This document shows, piece by piece, positions 47,033 to 58,346 of a stretch of DNA of 64,000 nt. The translations under genes were made by a program, and so were the position numbers. How positions within the stretch are numbered: position 1 is the stretch's first letter; each line of letters opens with the position of its first letter. Below the pieces are notes generated by a model, which saw only the letters and a program-made list of their open reading frames with translations, was not told the origin of the DNA and did no database searches. This stretch comes from Ricinus communis (lineage: Eukaryota > Streptophyta > Magnoliopsida > Malpighiales > Euphorbiaceae): the NCBI RefSeq assembly GCF_019578655.1, contig NC_063265.1:20880285-20944284 (forward strand). Reading direction: 5' to 3'.

Positions 47033-48420
47033 TCATCAATATATCTTTCCTCTTTAGTGGTTTTTTGGTTTTCTTTTTATGATTCTATGATTCTAGAAAT
47101 ATGATTAGGATGGTCTTTGAAAAATTTCTTTTTTATTTGCATGATTAGATTAGGGTTTCTTATGAATTAACATGTTTCTAATTTATTAGATTTTAAATAA
47201 TGATAATATAATCTGCCCTGAGATTTGAATTTGATAATGTGAATGTGTTGGGTTTTGAATATGATAATCAGAAGGATTAGGCTTACATGATTTGTGTCTT
47301 TTTTATGAATGATTATGTGATTATATCAGATTTCTAGAGCTGCACGTTTAAATTTAGCATCTGCCATATGACTTTTCGTTGTTTTCTATTTGATTGTCTT
47401 CTTGGTGTTTATATTACTTCTATGTGTTTTGGTATTTTAATTCATTTTTTATGCTTTTATTTTATTATTTCGTATTATTAATTATTTTTTGATTTTATGT
47501 GCATGTAAAATCAACTATTAGGCGTGAGAATTTGGAAAAAATCACAAAATCAGCCTGATCAGGCCCTAGAGCCCATCGGCAGTGCACTAAGCTGATCGGC
47601 TCTATGACCTCAACCGATTAGTTCTACACCATTTTATGCCCTAATTTCAGATTTTTGTGTATCTCAATCTATTTTATAACGTTGTAACTTAGTTTTAGGT
47701 TTTTTTCTTTCAATATTTTAGTTCTATAAGGATTGAAATAGTTAGATTTGATTTTCTGCACTTTAAATTTCTATTTTATATTGATGGATGCCAAAGTATC
47801 TATTGTATGATTGCTTAATTAAAAAAATTGGATACATAAACTTTAGGTTTAAAATTGGACCTTAATATGAAAAAGTTATCCATTAGGTTAAATGATGGTA
47901 AATTGAGCTTAAATTAAAATTCATATAGACTTAGTTGGTTTTTCCATACTTTAATTAATTAATTAAGCCACACTAGATTAATGATCATCCAATTAGGCCT
48001 CAGCATAAAAGGTAGTCTATTTAGGTTAGAAAGTTGGAATTAAATGCATAATCTGTAATTCTGCTAGACTAAATAGGCCTTTGTGCATAATCAAATAGTT
48101 AAGTAGGTTAAACAAATCACACATAGGTCGGGCTTAATAAAATGGGCTAGATTTAATAGAATCTTACATGTTATAATAGATGCTTGTAGAATATATATTG
48201 TCGCATTTATAGGGTTAACCCATTAAAAAATAAATTTTAAAAACTAAGATAAACAAATAAGAAAGTCGCCTTCCGAATCCATCTCTGTATGTGGTGAAGT
48301 TTCCTTATGGAATCTAGTACGCCACTCAATTAGTCTATGTGATTAGTTAGTGTGTTTCTATTAGGTTGAAAAGTCTTGCAGTGCTATAATCGCTAGAAAC
48401 ATCTCGGTGCACACCCGTAA
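47033..48420. other. unassigned core of copia D
   Basis: About 1.4 kb with moderate GC patches (47,540-47,640 and 48,240-48,420) and no copia pol homology. A GGGCTTAATAAAATGGGCTAG-type stretch and CGGTGCACACCCGTAAGTGG recall LTR ends of other plant elements, but no boundaries could be set. It could be replaced, recombined or very diverged sequence. Confidence 0.35.
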
Positions 48421-48705
48421 GTGGCCGCCCACAATCATCAATCGCCGACTCTCTTTCCCTCGAACAATGGAACAAGTTTCACTTAGCATAGGCAATTTCT
48501 CCTTGCCAATAATTTATACCCTAACCTGATCAAATTTGACATTTAAGCCCGCCAAAAAATTAAACACTCGGTTCCTTTCTCTATCTTGGAGTAGTATCTG
48601 AGTATCTTTAGTTGAACTCAGTTTCAAATTCTGATACAAATCCATCTCCTGCCACAAACTAGTCATCACATTATAATATTTTGCAATTGAAAGATTACCT
48701 TGCTT
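48420..48705 (-). pseudogene. copia D gag (part beyond the copia B insertion)
   Basis: From 48,705 down: KQGNLSIAKYYNVMTSLWQE, MDLYQNLKLSSTKDTQ, RVFNFLAGLNVKFDQVRV and KLPMLSETCSIVRGKESRR. This is the second half of a UBN2 gag (the FLAGLN.KFD.VR block is diagnostic). One stop follows VRV. Homology ends near 48,420. Confidence 0.85.
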
Positions 48706-48710
48706 GGTAT

Positions 48711-49076
48711 TATTGAATTTAAGCTTATATTATCAATGATGAATTTACAGTAATTGTTAGTATTCTGAGATTACATGAGAAATGAGAATCCTATTATATA
48801 CTAGTTTTTGAATGCAACGGTCCTATTGCTATTTCTTACTGCTTGTTGCACTTCAACGTTCAATTCTAGCTTAGGGGAAGGTAGAAGTAGTATTTTCCCT
48901 TAGGGGAGAGGTGTTGCTCCTTTTCCCTAATAGGCCTCTGATGATTAGGAGTTCTCAAGCCATATCCAACAGTCAAAGACTGTTGGTCCTTACTGACAGT
49001 CTTTGACTACTGAACATTGTTGCCATGGTCTGGTGGTTTTGGTGTATCTTCAACAGGTATTGGGGCTTCTTCAACA
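48711..49076 (-). repeat. copia B 3' LTR
   Basis: 366 bp, same length as the right-hand copy. Contains an inverted motif pair GTCAAAGACTGTTGG / ACAGTCTTTGACT at about 48,972-49,010 that could form a hairpin; it is present in both LTRs. The RNase H reading frame extends slightly into the LTR. Confidence 0.9.
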
Positions 49077-50172
49077 CTCCCCCTCAAGGTAGATTCGAAT
49101 AAGTTGATAGAATCCATCTTGTTGAGGAGCCTTCGATGACTTGCTTTATCTAGGGCCTTAGTGAAAATGTATGCCAGTTGTTCGTGGCTTCGGACGAACA
49201 GAGTTGTGATTTCTCCTGATTGAACTTTCTCCCTTACGAAGTGACAGTCAATTTCAATATGTTTAGTCCTTTCGTGAAAAACTGGGTACAATGCGATGTG
49301 TCTGGCTGCTTAATTATCACATTACATCTCCATTGGACCTTTATATTCTACCCCATATCAACCAATACTTGCTTTATTCAAATGAGTTCGCTAGCCGTCG
49401 ATGCCATGGCACGATACTCGGCTTCGGCACTAGACCTTGCGGTTACTGATTGTTTTTTGTTCTTCCACGTTACTAGGTTTCCCCCCTACAAATGTGCAGA
49501 ATCCTAAAGTCGAATTCCTGTCACAGCTCTCTGCCCATTCTACATCAGAGAAACTAGTAATAGTGATAGCATTATTGTTATTTTTCATCCAGATACCTTG
49601 TCTTGAAGTACTTTGAGATATCTTAGGATCCTATCAACCGCATCTAAATGAGGAGCACGAGGAGCATGCATAAATTGGCTAACCATACTCACAACATAAC
49701 TAATGTCAGGTCTGGTGACGGTTAAATATATTAATTTTCCCACCATGCACTGGTAATGACCTATGTCACCAAAAGGATTACCATCCTCTAAGTTAAGTCT
49801 AGTTTTGGTCTCCATAGGGGTATCTATAGGCTTAGCTCCTATTTTTCCTATTTCTTTTAAGAGATCTAGAACATACTTTCTTTGAGACAGAAATAGCCCT
49901 TTATGAGATTTTGCTATTTCTATTCCGATAAAGTAAGTTAATTGACCAAGATCCTGAATGTCAAATTCCTCTTTTAATTTTCGCTTTACTTTCTCAATTT
50001 CCTCATTACTGTTCCTTGTTACAATAATGTCATCTACATAAATCAAGATAATGATCGTGTATGTGTGAGTGTGTTTAACAAATATGAACGAATCAGAGGT
50101 ACATTTGCTGAAATCAATTTTTAATAAAAAATGACTTAGCTTGGCATACCATGCTCTAGGAGATTGTTTCAA
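49007..50172 (-). pseudogene. copia B RT (C-terminal part) and RNase H
   Basis: 50,172-49,585 is open and reads SPRAWYAKLSHFL, IYVDDIIVT (the YVDD catalytic motif at 50,040-50,029), FDIQDLGQLTYFIGIEI, GKLIYLTVTRPDISYVVS and RILRYLK. After a break, RNase H traces occur, and 49,291-49,007 gives HIEIDCHFVREKVQSGEI and QLAYIFTKAL, the end of copia RNase H. Frames shift between the pieces. Confidence 0.9.
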
Positions 50173-50231
50173 TCCGTAGATTGCCTTTTATAATTTACAT
50201 ACTAGGGAGGAGTCAGAGGAAAATTTATGAC

Positions 50232-50696
50232 CTAGAGGGAGAGACATGTACACCTCTTCTTCCAGACATCCATCTGAAATAATCTCCACCCTGAGTTAGT
50301 AGCAACATATAGTAAAATACGAACAGTGCTCATTTTTGCTACCGGAGCAAAGGTTTTCTGGTAATCCACACCATGGGTATGAGTAAAGCCTTTTGCTACT
50401 AGCCTAGCTTTATACCTCTCAATTGAACCGTCATACTTGTATTTGATTTTATACACCCATTTACAACCAACCGGTCTTTTGTTTGGTGGTAGGGTGACAA
50501 GCTTCCAGATTTCATTCTTCTCCAGAGCCTGGAGTTCTTCTTTCATAGCTTTACACCAATTAGGGTTGGTGTTAGCATCATAGAAAGAAGTTGGCTCAGT
50601 GTGAGAAGAAAGAGAGTTGAGGTATGCCCTATAAGAGTTTGAGATTGAATTATAATTGATAAAGTGATGGATAGGATACAATACCGAGTGGGACAC
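50232..50696 (-). pseudogene. copia B RT N-terminal part
   Basis: Open from 50,696: WCKAMKEELQALEKNEIWKL, KRPVGCKWVYKIKYK, RYKARLVAKGFTHTHGVDYQ, TFAPVAKMSTVRILL. It breaks at LFQMDV, where the expected KNAFLHG segment is missing, followed by KKRCTCLSL out of frame. A small deletion therefore inactivates RT. Confidence 0.9.
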
Positions 50697-50704
50697 ATAG
50701 TCTT

Positions 50705-51777
50705 TTAGCTTAGCAGGAGGTCTAGATGGTCGAGATGATCTCCACAGGGCAATTGCTTCTTTACTTGTGGTTCATGTTCTCCCCCTGAAGGAGTTGCCGC
50801 GGGTATAGGCTGACCTCCACCTGAAGGAGTAGCCACAGAGGGGACCCCCTCGATCTCCACTTTGGCTGCGAGAGATGGATCTGATCTGTCAAAAAAGGAA
50901 AAGTTATCGAGAAATAAGGGAGACGGAGGGTGAGAAGCAGTGGGGAAGTAGGCTGTACTTTCATCAAAAGACACATCTCTGGAAATATAAGACTTGTGTG
51001 TGGAGGGATCATAACACTTGTACCCCTTTTTTTCCGAGGAGTATCCTAGGAAAATAGTTTTAATGGAACTTTTGTCAAATTTATGGGATCGTCTAATATA
51101 AACAAAAGCAATACAGCCAAAAACTCGAATGTGGCCCAATTCTACTTTTCGGCCTTTAAGGATTTCCAGAGGACTGAGGTTTTTAAGAGTGGGAGTAGGT
51201 AATCGGTTAATAAGGTAGGCAGGTGTGAGGAGGGCATCCGACCAAAAAATATGAGGAACATTATTTTGAAAAGAAGTGATCTTGTAACTTCAAGAAGATG
51301 ACGGTTTTTTCTTTCAGAAATGCCATTCTGTTCAGGAGTATAAATACAGGTAGTTTGATGTAAAATGCCTTCTGTGGAAAAGAAATCAGAGAAGGTTTTA
51401 TTAATATCTTCAGTGCCATTGTCGAATCGAAAAATTCTAATTTTGGCATTATATTGAGTTTGAATGAAATGAAAGAAATTCTGAAAACAGGAAAAAACTT
51501 CATTTTTGCCTTTTAGTAAGTATACCCAAGTGAGACGGTAGAAATCATAAATAAATATTATAAAATAACAAAAATGATTGTAGGAAGTACAGGGGGTAGG
51601 GCCCCAAACATCGGAATGAATTAAATCAAACATCTTTGTTGAAATAGTGGATAACATAGGAAACGGTAATCTAGTATGCTTTGAAAATTTGCAGGTGTCA
51701 CAACAACCAGAGTTGATTTTAAGACAAAATAATTGATTTAAAATTTTATTGGCCGGATGCCCAAACCGCCTATGCAT
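50705..51777 (-). pseudogene. copia B integrase
   Basis: Starts MHRRFGHPANKILNQL with the CDTCKFSKHTRLPF zinc-binding Cys pair, then the core: DLIHSDVWGP (first catalytic Asp), FRFDNGTE (second), and TPEQNGISERKNRHLLE (catalytic Glu). A frameshift near 51,140 separates the C-terminal part (51,139-50,705), which begins MGHIRVFGCIAFVYI and carries IFLGYSSEKKGYKCYDPSTH. It ends in a Pro-rich linker. Confidence 0.9.
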
Positions 51778-51861
51778 TAAGGTGCTGTCGTGGGAGGATT
51801 GAGCGGTTGCAAGGCATCGATTGGTATGATCGGTGAGGTAGTAGAGGCCATTTTCAAAGTA

Positions 51862-52555
51862 TCACTCACCAATCGTCTTCCTTATGGTGCGATCCTGAAA
51901 TATTACAGCGAAAGGTGAGAAAATTACATTACAATTTAAAGTGCGAGTTATAGTGCCCGCAAATAATAAATTAGATGTAAAATTAGGTAATAAAAGAATG
52001 TCATGTATGAGATTAGTATTATTAAGCAATTGTGAAGAGCCAAACCCAGAAATTTTGGCTCTATCTCCATTTGCAACGATCACATGTTGGGTATCCATGG
52101 GGACAAAATTATATAATTTTGTTTGGTCCCAAGTCATGTGATCGGTTGCTCCGGAGTCAATAATCCATTTTGAAGATTTTTGGGAATTATGAGATACTAA
52201 ACCTGTCCCACGGGACTATTGGAGCTGTAAAATGGACTGAAGTTGATTAAGAATTTGGGAAATTTGGCAATTTTCTGTCGGCCAGATTCGGGTCGGGTTG
52301 GGCCAGATTCGGGTCGGGCTTACAGGTTGGGCCGAGACTCTGGGTTGGCCCATAAGCTACACATGGGCTGGGCTGAAGTGCTTGAATCTGGAAGGCCCAT
52401 AAGTTGTAGGTAGGCTGGGCAGAGGCATTAGGGTCGGGTCGAGTGTAAGTAGCGGGGTCGGGTCGGGTTGAATTAAAAGATGCCGACCCGCACCCGCTTG
52501 CTACATTCGACCCACTAAACGCATCATAACCTTTAGGGTTAGATGCGTTCAACAT
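51862..52555 (-). pseudogene. copia B protease and preceding Pro-rich linker
   Basis: The aspartic protease site DSGA reads at 52,158-52,147 in WIIDSGATDHMT, followed by VIVANGDRAKISGFGS and HDILLLPNFTSNLL. Ahead of it, 52,555-52,247 encodes a low-complexity segment rich in RPDPN units and GC-rich GGGTCGGG repeats, unlike the rest of the element. Confidence 0.8.
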
Positions 52556-52689
52556 TCCTAAGCTGCCATATCATCCTTCTCTTCTTCGTTCCTCTCGATT
52601 TCTCCTTTCTCCATTTTTGCTTCGTTCCCCTCGATTGAGCGTCAGCCTAAGGTGCGGATGAAGGTGCCAACAACGCTAGTGGGAGTGAC

Positions 52690-53447
52690 CCTGCTTTTTG
52701 CAGTGTTCACATCTCTCGATGCTGTTAGGCGTCCCTCGCACCCAAGCTGACTCTCGCGAGTGAGAAGTGAAAGCTCGATTTTCTGTTATGTGTTGGTTCG
52801 ACATTGCTCCCATGGTAACTCGCCTAGTCTCTTCTTGTTGAACGGGAGAGATGACCGCGTCGAGTCGAGGGAGTCTGCTGGACAGCAAAATTTGAGACCT
52901 AATAGCCTCGCAGCTTGAATCGAGCCCGCCCAGGTAAGTGAATACTAAATCCTGTTTTGCTCGCTTCCTTGCTTCTTTTGGGTCTGATGTAGGTGTGAGG
53001 TAGCTCTATAGCTCCTCCCACCTGGTTAATACCTCGGTCGCGTAACTCGCGCTAGACCGAGTTCCCTGCTTTATCTGTGCTCAATTCCTGTTTTAAGTTG
53101 AATATATGAGCATAATTTTGCTATTGACCATACAACTGTTTCAATTTCTCCCATATTGCCTGTGATGATGCGAGCAACATACATAGCCTGACAATCTGAG
53201 GCTCGATCGTGTTGGTCAAAAGGGACATGACCATATGGTCAGTCGTCTGTCAATCTTCGATTGCCTCAATCTCTTCTTTTGTTGGTTGATTGGGGTCGAT
53301 TAGTTGTGGCTTCTTCCAGGTCCCTATGATGAACCCCAATCTTTTTCTTCCACTGAGGCCAATATAAACTGCTCTTGACCATTGGAAATAGTTTTGGTTG
53401 CCTGTTAATATTATGTTGGTGAGTTTGGTAAGATCGTTTTGAGACAT
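52690..53447 (-). pseudogene. copia B gag
   Basis: Starts MSQNDLTKLTNIILTGNQNY with the copia-type N-terminal LTGNQNYFQWSRAV and FIIGTWKKPQLIDPN. It is interrupted after EEIEAIED. Further downstream, shifted frames show IWEKLKQLYGQ and, near 52,690, the zinc knuckle start CEHCKKQGHSH. At least two disruptions. Confidence 0.85.
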
Positions 53448-53533
53448 GATAAGAAATTCAGTTGGTTGAGTTTTTGGTTGAGATTTTGATTGTTTGGGTA
53501 AGTGATGACATGATCATTCCTGCTCTGATACCA

Positions 53534-53899
53534 TGTTGAATTTAAGTTTCTGTTATCAATAATGAATTTACAGTAATTGTTAGTATTCTGAGATTACATG
53601 AGAACTGAGAATCCTATTATATACTAGTTTTTGAATGCAATGGTCCTACTGCTATTTTTTGCTGCTTGTTGCACTCCAACGTTCAATTCTAGCTTAGGGG
53701 AAGGTAGAAGTAGCCTTTTCCCTTAGGGGATAGGTGTTGCTCCTTTTCCCTAATAGGCCTGTGATAATTAGAAGTTTTGAAGCCATATCCAACAGTCAAA
53801 GACTGTTGGTCCTTACTGACTGTCTTTGACTGCTGAACATTGTTGTCATGGTCTGGTAGTTTTGGTGTATCTTCAATAGGTATTGGGGCTTCTTCAACA
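53534..53899 (-). repeat. copia B 5' LTR
   Basis: 366 bp with perfect inverted termini TGTTGAA/TTCAACA. The primer site abuts its inner edge and target duplication GGTAT its outer edge. Confidence 0.93.
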
Positions 53900-53904
53900 G
53901 GTAT

Positions 53905-54305
53905 TAACAATCTTAGTCCTGATCTCATGCATGATTGAAGCATCTTGATCTTGGGAATAGTTACTGCGGACAGTCTCCCACACTTCCTTAGCAGATTCAA
54001 GAAATATAAAATTGCGGCTTATTTCCAGCTGTATAGACTTCAACATCCATGTCATGATTATAGCATTCATTGTCCTATGCTTTGAATTTAGGATCTTCAG
54101 TGTGCGGTGCTTCTCCAACAATATGATTGAGTTTATCCTTCCCTTTGAGAGTAAGTTTCACAATCCTGGCCCATTGCAAGTAATTCTTGTGATCTACGTG
54201 AAACCTTAAATCCTACAGTTCATTAGAAGAGGGGTTCTTTGCTAATTCAAGCAACATAGTTTGCAGGGCAGCATGAGTTGATTTTGTTTCAGAGATGTCA
54301 GACAT
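53905..54305 (-). pseudogene. copia D gag (N-terminal part)
   Basis: Starts MSDISETKSTHAALQTMLLE at 54,305, then YLQWARIVKLTLKGKDKLNH with IVGEAPHTEDPKF. After two stops and a frame change it continues MNAIIMTWMLKSIQLEISRN, AKEVWETVRSNYSQDQDA and SIMHEIRTKIVNT up to the insertion point. The sense continues across the insertion at 48,705 with KQGNLSIAKYYNVMTSLWQE. Confidence 0.88.
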
Positions 54306-54418
54306 CTTTGAGCAATAGGGACAATGAAGGCCAATAAACTAGGAACACAATAAGACAAGGGCGATAAAGGCCAAGATGTGTGTCCGCTAAAAGAAACCTT
54401 AGGTGTGCTCTGATGCCA

Positions 54419-54643
54419 TGAGCAGAAAAAGTTGTAATCGTATTATATTTCTGTAAGGGAGAAAATCCCTAATATATACAAGTTATCTAGATCTTTATAG
54501 GGTATCATCTCCTAAATAATATGGAGAATAAACTAGCCTGGGAAACAAATAAAATAGAATAGGAAAAACTGTACAAAATAATAACACAATCTCCTAGATA
54601 TTAAAGAAGGAAAGATATCATTTAAATTATGAGATATCTAACA
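54419..54643 (-). repeat. copia D 5' LTR
   Basis: 225 bp from TGAGCAGAAAAAG to GAGATATCTAACA; on the minus strand this is TGTTAG...CTGCTCA. The inner edge abuts the TGGCATCAGAGC primer site. Confidence 0.75.
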
Positions 54644-54744
54644 TATATAAAAATAAAAGAATATATAATACGTACTTAAGAATGTTAAAAAGATAAAATA
54701 TATTATACTCATTTGATGCAAATAATATTATTTTTCTTAAAGTG

Positions 54745-55110
54745 TAAGAGCAAGAATATCTTAAGGAATATTCAAATATAAAGAGTAAAAAATTTTATTA
54801 AAATCCAATATATTTTTTTTATATTTTATTCTTTATCTTGTTTTATTTCCATAAGTATTAATATTTTTAATTTTTAACAATAGAAAAATAAGAATTACAA
54901 ATAGCAATTAAATCAAATGCACAAAAATTTATATGTACATTTATTAATTATAGAATAGAGAGTAAAATTTGACCTCCATATGCAGAGAGTCAAATTGACT
55001 ATCTACTTTATATTTAAAATATAAAGAGTGCATTGTAGTGTCATTTTACGATATGACTCTTTAAAATAAAGAGTTTAACATATATAAAAAGTGCATTAGA
55101 AATGCTCTAA
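54745..55110 (-). mobile_element. MITE, Tourist/PIF-like, copy 2
   Basis: 366 bp with imperfect inverted ends (GAGCAAGAATATCTTAAGG and, inverted, GAGCATTTCTAATGCAC) flanked by TAA on both sides, as expected for PIF/Harbinger-type insertions. It is the inverted relative of 45,280-45,694. No coding sequence. Confidence 0.65.
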
Positions 55111-55381
55111 AAACGTTAAATCATATATCTAGTTTCTAAAAATTTATCCATAATTTTATTAGTATGTTATAAATTAACCTATGTTAGTATGGACAATAAT
55201 TCTAATATATTTTAATAAATGGCTTCAACTATTTCACATTTAATAAAATAATAAGCTAAACTTTAGTTGTATATTAAAAGTAGAATATTAATACTGCTCT
55301 ATATTCGTCATAATCTAGATAAGAGGATCTTAACTGGGATTAGAAAATGGATAGAAAACTTATGGAATAATTATAAGTTTA

Positions 55382-56082
55382 GGGTAATGTTTGGTATGGC
55401 TGATCAATGCAACTAGTAGTTGTTGACTGATGGCTGGTAGTTGATGGCTGATAGTTGGTAGCTGATGGCTAATAAATTAAACCGTTAGGTAAAAATTTAT
55501 TAGTGGTCGTTGTTAGTATGTTAAATGACTATTGAGGATATAATTTATCGTTAAATATAATTTATTATATTTTATTATATTATATCCAATAATATAAATT
55601 AATAGAAATAACTTATAATAATTAAAAATATTATAGTTAACTTTTTTATCTCAATTGTATTTATTATTAAAAATATTTATAAAAGTTATTTTAAAAGTAG
55701 AAATTTAAATTTATATTCTATTTTAATAAAAATTTCTAATTTCAATACCATAATTATAAATATTATAATTATTTAACTATTAAGAATAATTTTAAAATAA
55801 TAATTTATTATAAAATATAAAAATTTAATTAAATGAGATTAATTTAAAGTAAGTTCTTATTAATAAATCTTAATAAGGATAATAGTGTCCAAATAGATAA
55901 AAGAAATCAAATCAGCTGCTAGCTGATAAAGAAAAGCTCTAAATAAGAGCTGATGCAATCAGCAACTAATTGAGACTAAATTAGTTATCAGTTGTTATTT
56001 CTTAAGTCTTTATCAAATGCTTTAATATAGCTATTCAGCGATAACAACTATCAGCTGCATCAAATATTTGAACTAAACACCC
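55382..56082. mobile_element. non-autonomous hAT-like MITE
   Basis: Left end GGGTAATGTTTGGTATGGCTGATC and right end, inverted, GGGTGTTTAGTTCAAATATT pair imperfectly. Both flanks carry repeated GCTGATGGCT/CAGCTGATAG-like motifs (55,400-55,470 and 55,910-56,070) around a 450-bp AT-rich core. The GGGT.TGTTTGGT type of end is frequent in plant hAT-related MITEs. No 8-bp duplication was found. Confidence 0.5.
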
Positions 56083-57149
56083 TTCAATATCTTAATTTTT
56101 TATGTTTTCTATCTCAATATTTGAACTATTATTTTGTTTGATCAAATGTTTGAACCTATTAATTTATGTATATTATGGTGTTTCTTTTGCAGGTTTACAT
56201 ATGAAATTACCTAAATATCTTTTTTTAATTTTTTCTTTCCTTTATTTTCTTTTTTATCTTCTTTCTATTTTTTATTAAATCTTCTTTTAACATTAAAATA
56301 ATTAAAGATGTTGGATTAATCTTTTATTTAATTTTTAAAAAATTCACTCATTACTTCTAAATAGTTTTTTATTTTTTATAATAATAATAGCTCCCTCCCT
56401 CTCCTCTTATTGTTTTGAGATGAAAAATTTTATTTTATTTTAATTTTTTGAGGCAAATGCAAGAAAATAAAAGAATAAGAAAATATTATTTAGCAAAATT
56501 ATTTATTATTTTTTCTTTTAATTTCTTGAAAAACAAATAATTCTTTTTAAAAATAGTGCTAAAATGGATAGAAAAAGAAAATAAATAAAATATAATATTA
56601 TTTCAAAAAAGGTATTTAAGTCAATTTATTATTTAAAATAAGTCACATAAACATTTTAACCTATAAAACCAACTAAAGACTCTATAATGAACATTTTAGC
56701 ATATTCAAACACTTAATTGAATAAAAATAATTTAAAAACTAAAATAAAGAAACTGAAAAATTAAGACACCAAAGTTGTGATTTTCTCAAAATCTATGGCA
56801 AATCTAAACTTGAACATTAATATTATAACCTGTATATAAGACATAATGCATGAAATACAAGTAAAGCAAAATTTACTACCTACAAGGGTGTAAATGAGAT
56901 GGTAAATATCTCTTCTAGCTTAATTAAGGTTTTGAGTTCAAATTTTAAATATCCAGTTGTATTAAAATTTTAAATTCCAAATTTACTTTTTTGAACACCC
57001 AACAACAATACCAAATATACTTCTAATATTTTTATCTATAAAAATCTTGCACAATATACTTTATATCAGCTCTAGATATATATACATAAAAAAGAAAGGT
57101 ACTATAAAGCATTCATCCATATAAATTTGGGAGTTTAAGACTTACTTCA
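56083..57149. other. AT-rich intergenic DNA with second dispersed-repeat copy
   Basis: No coding signal. Bases 56,893-56,985 match the dispersed repeat at 4,268-4,345. Confidence 0.45.
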
Positions 57150-57425
57150 ACATATCATGTAAGAAAATACAGCATTTTGTTGGCCTTGACAGGACATTTT
57201 CATTATGAGCTTTGAGTATAGACTTTGTTGAGCCAAATTTGAGATTCTCCAATGATGGAGCTAAATTCTCACAATAGCCTAGTATGTCCCTCAACAACTA
57301 TTATTTGATTGTCTATAATATTCTTTTTGAGTTTCCTTCAGGATATAATTGCATGCAACTTCAACTTGAATCTTAAAATTATCTGTGAAAGATCTTATAT
57401 TAGAATCACCAATATTAACTGAAAG
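57150..57425 (-). pseudogene. coding-like fragment, unidentified
   Basis: On the minus strand an acceptor-like CTTTCAG at about 57,420 is followed by 41 open codons (including RSFTDNFKIQVEVACNYIL), then a stop or frame change, then about 50 further open codons in another frame (including DILGYCENLAPSLENLKFGS and CCIFLHDM). Two long open stretches in AT-rich DNA are more than expected by chance. I do not recognise the family; it may be an exon fragment of a degenerate gene. Confidence 0.3.
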
Positions 57426-57632
57426 TAAAATTTAATTTGGTATTCTAACAACATGGTCTATTTGGATTTACTAACGCCTCGTGACGATGAACTTCTTAAG
57501 TCGCTTTCTTTTCAATTTTCTCCATGATTTGAGAAGTATTTTACTTAAACTCTTCGGAATTGAGAATGTTTTAACTCTTTTATTATAATTTGCTTAGAGC
57601 TTAGCTTAAACACTAACATATCAAAGGCTAGG

Positions 57633-58346
57633 TGATATGGACATGGCCAAGCTTAAAGATGGACTTGATGGAGAGGACAACAAGAAAATCAAAGATAAAG
57701 CTAAGGATCCATTGAGCATGCTACAAGGCCCAATTACAAGGTCAAGGTCCAAGAAGCTACAAGAAGCCTTAATTGGCTATATGCAAGATTGGGCTAGTCA
57801 AGGAAGCCCAATTGGTCATGCTAGGATAGGCCCAAGTAAAGACACATCTGAATGGGCTTTATTTAATGTTTTGCAAGTCCAAATACATGAAGACTAATGT
57901 GGGCTAATATTTGGGCTGAAATCTCTTCTTTAAGTTCGAACAATGTTATTGCCTATTTTTCTTATGTGGCGGTAGGGTTAATAGTTTTACTAGGGTTTAT
58001 TATGTTAGGTGGCTATAAAAACGCCCCTTAAGTTGTGTTTTAGAAATTCGAATTTTGATAAAAATATAGTAGTTGTTTCCTTTGCATATTTGCTTGAATT
58101 CTTGAATTCTTGTTGAATGCATAAACCACTTATCAAGGAATTGATCTATCCTTGTGGCGTGTTAAGGGTTAGGGTTTAAAGAACTTAGTTTTCTTTAGGT
58201 TCTGATCTTGATCAACCATACCTTGCAATATGATTTAAGCGGTTCTTGGGTTTTGAAACTTAATTTGTTCTTGGGTTTCTAAGATAGTAATTCACGGGTT
58301 CATAATCATTAGGGTTCGTGGTTCTAATCCTTGGAGGTTCTTAACA
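57633..58346 (+). repeat. gypsy C 5' LTR, with internal ORF
   Basis: 714 bp from TGATATGG to CTTAACA. It contains an 86-codon frame (57,637-57,897) starting MDMAKLKDGLDGEDNKKIK and carrying GPITRSRSKKLQEAL. In the 3' copy this frame is joined in phase to the end of integrase, so it most likely encodes the C-terminal tail of the polyprotein rather than a separate peptide. Confidence 0.85.

Larger units (their letters stand above)
48711..53899 (-). mobile_element. Ty1/copia retrotransposon B, full length, inserted in copia D gag
   Basis: Both LTRs are 366 bp (48,711-49,076 and 53,534-53,899), with termini TGTTGAA...TTCAACA (one copy has TA for TG). Target duplication GGTAT lies at 48,706-48,710 and 53,900-53,904. 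By eye the LTRs differ at about 24 positions (about 6-7%), with no indels. The primer site TGGTATCAGAGC (minus strand, 53,522-53,533) directly abuts the 5' LTR and a purine tract TTGAGGGGGAG (49,077-49,087) abuts the 3' LTR. Internal order gag, protease, integrase, RT, RNase H. The coding region has stops and small deletions, so it is no longer autonomous. Confidence 0.93.
46844..54643 (-). mobile_element. old copia element D, split by copia B
   Basis: The outer LTR at right (54,419-54,643) is followed inward by the primer site TGGCATCAGAGC (minus strand, 54,407-54,418) and a gag starting at 54,305. The left LTR starts at 46,844. Matching 5-mers TATAT flank both ends (46,839-46,843 and 54,644-54,648). 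The gag runs to 53,905, is interrupted by copia B, and resumes at 48,705, reaching about 48,420. No protease, integrase or RT was recognised between 47,033 and 48,420; that interval is not typical copia sequence. Confidence 0.65.

Noticed and set aside
57637..57897. Stand-alone 86-residue host gene
   Set aside because: It lies wholly inside the gypsy C 5' LTR and is better explained as the LTR-encoded tail of the pol frame.
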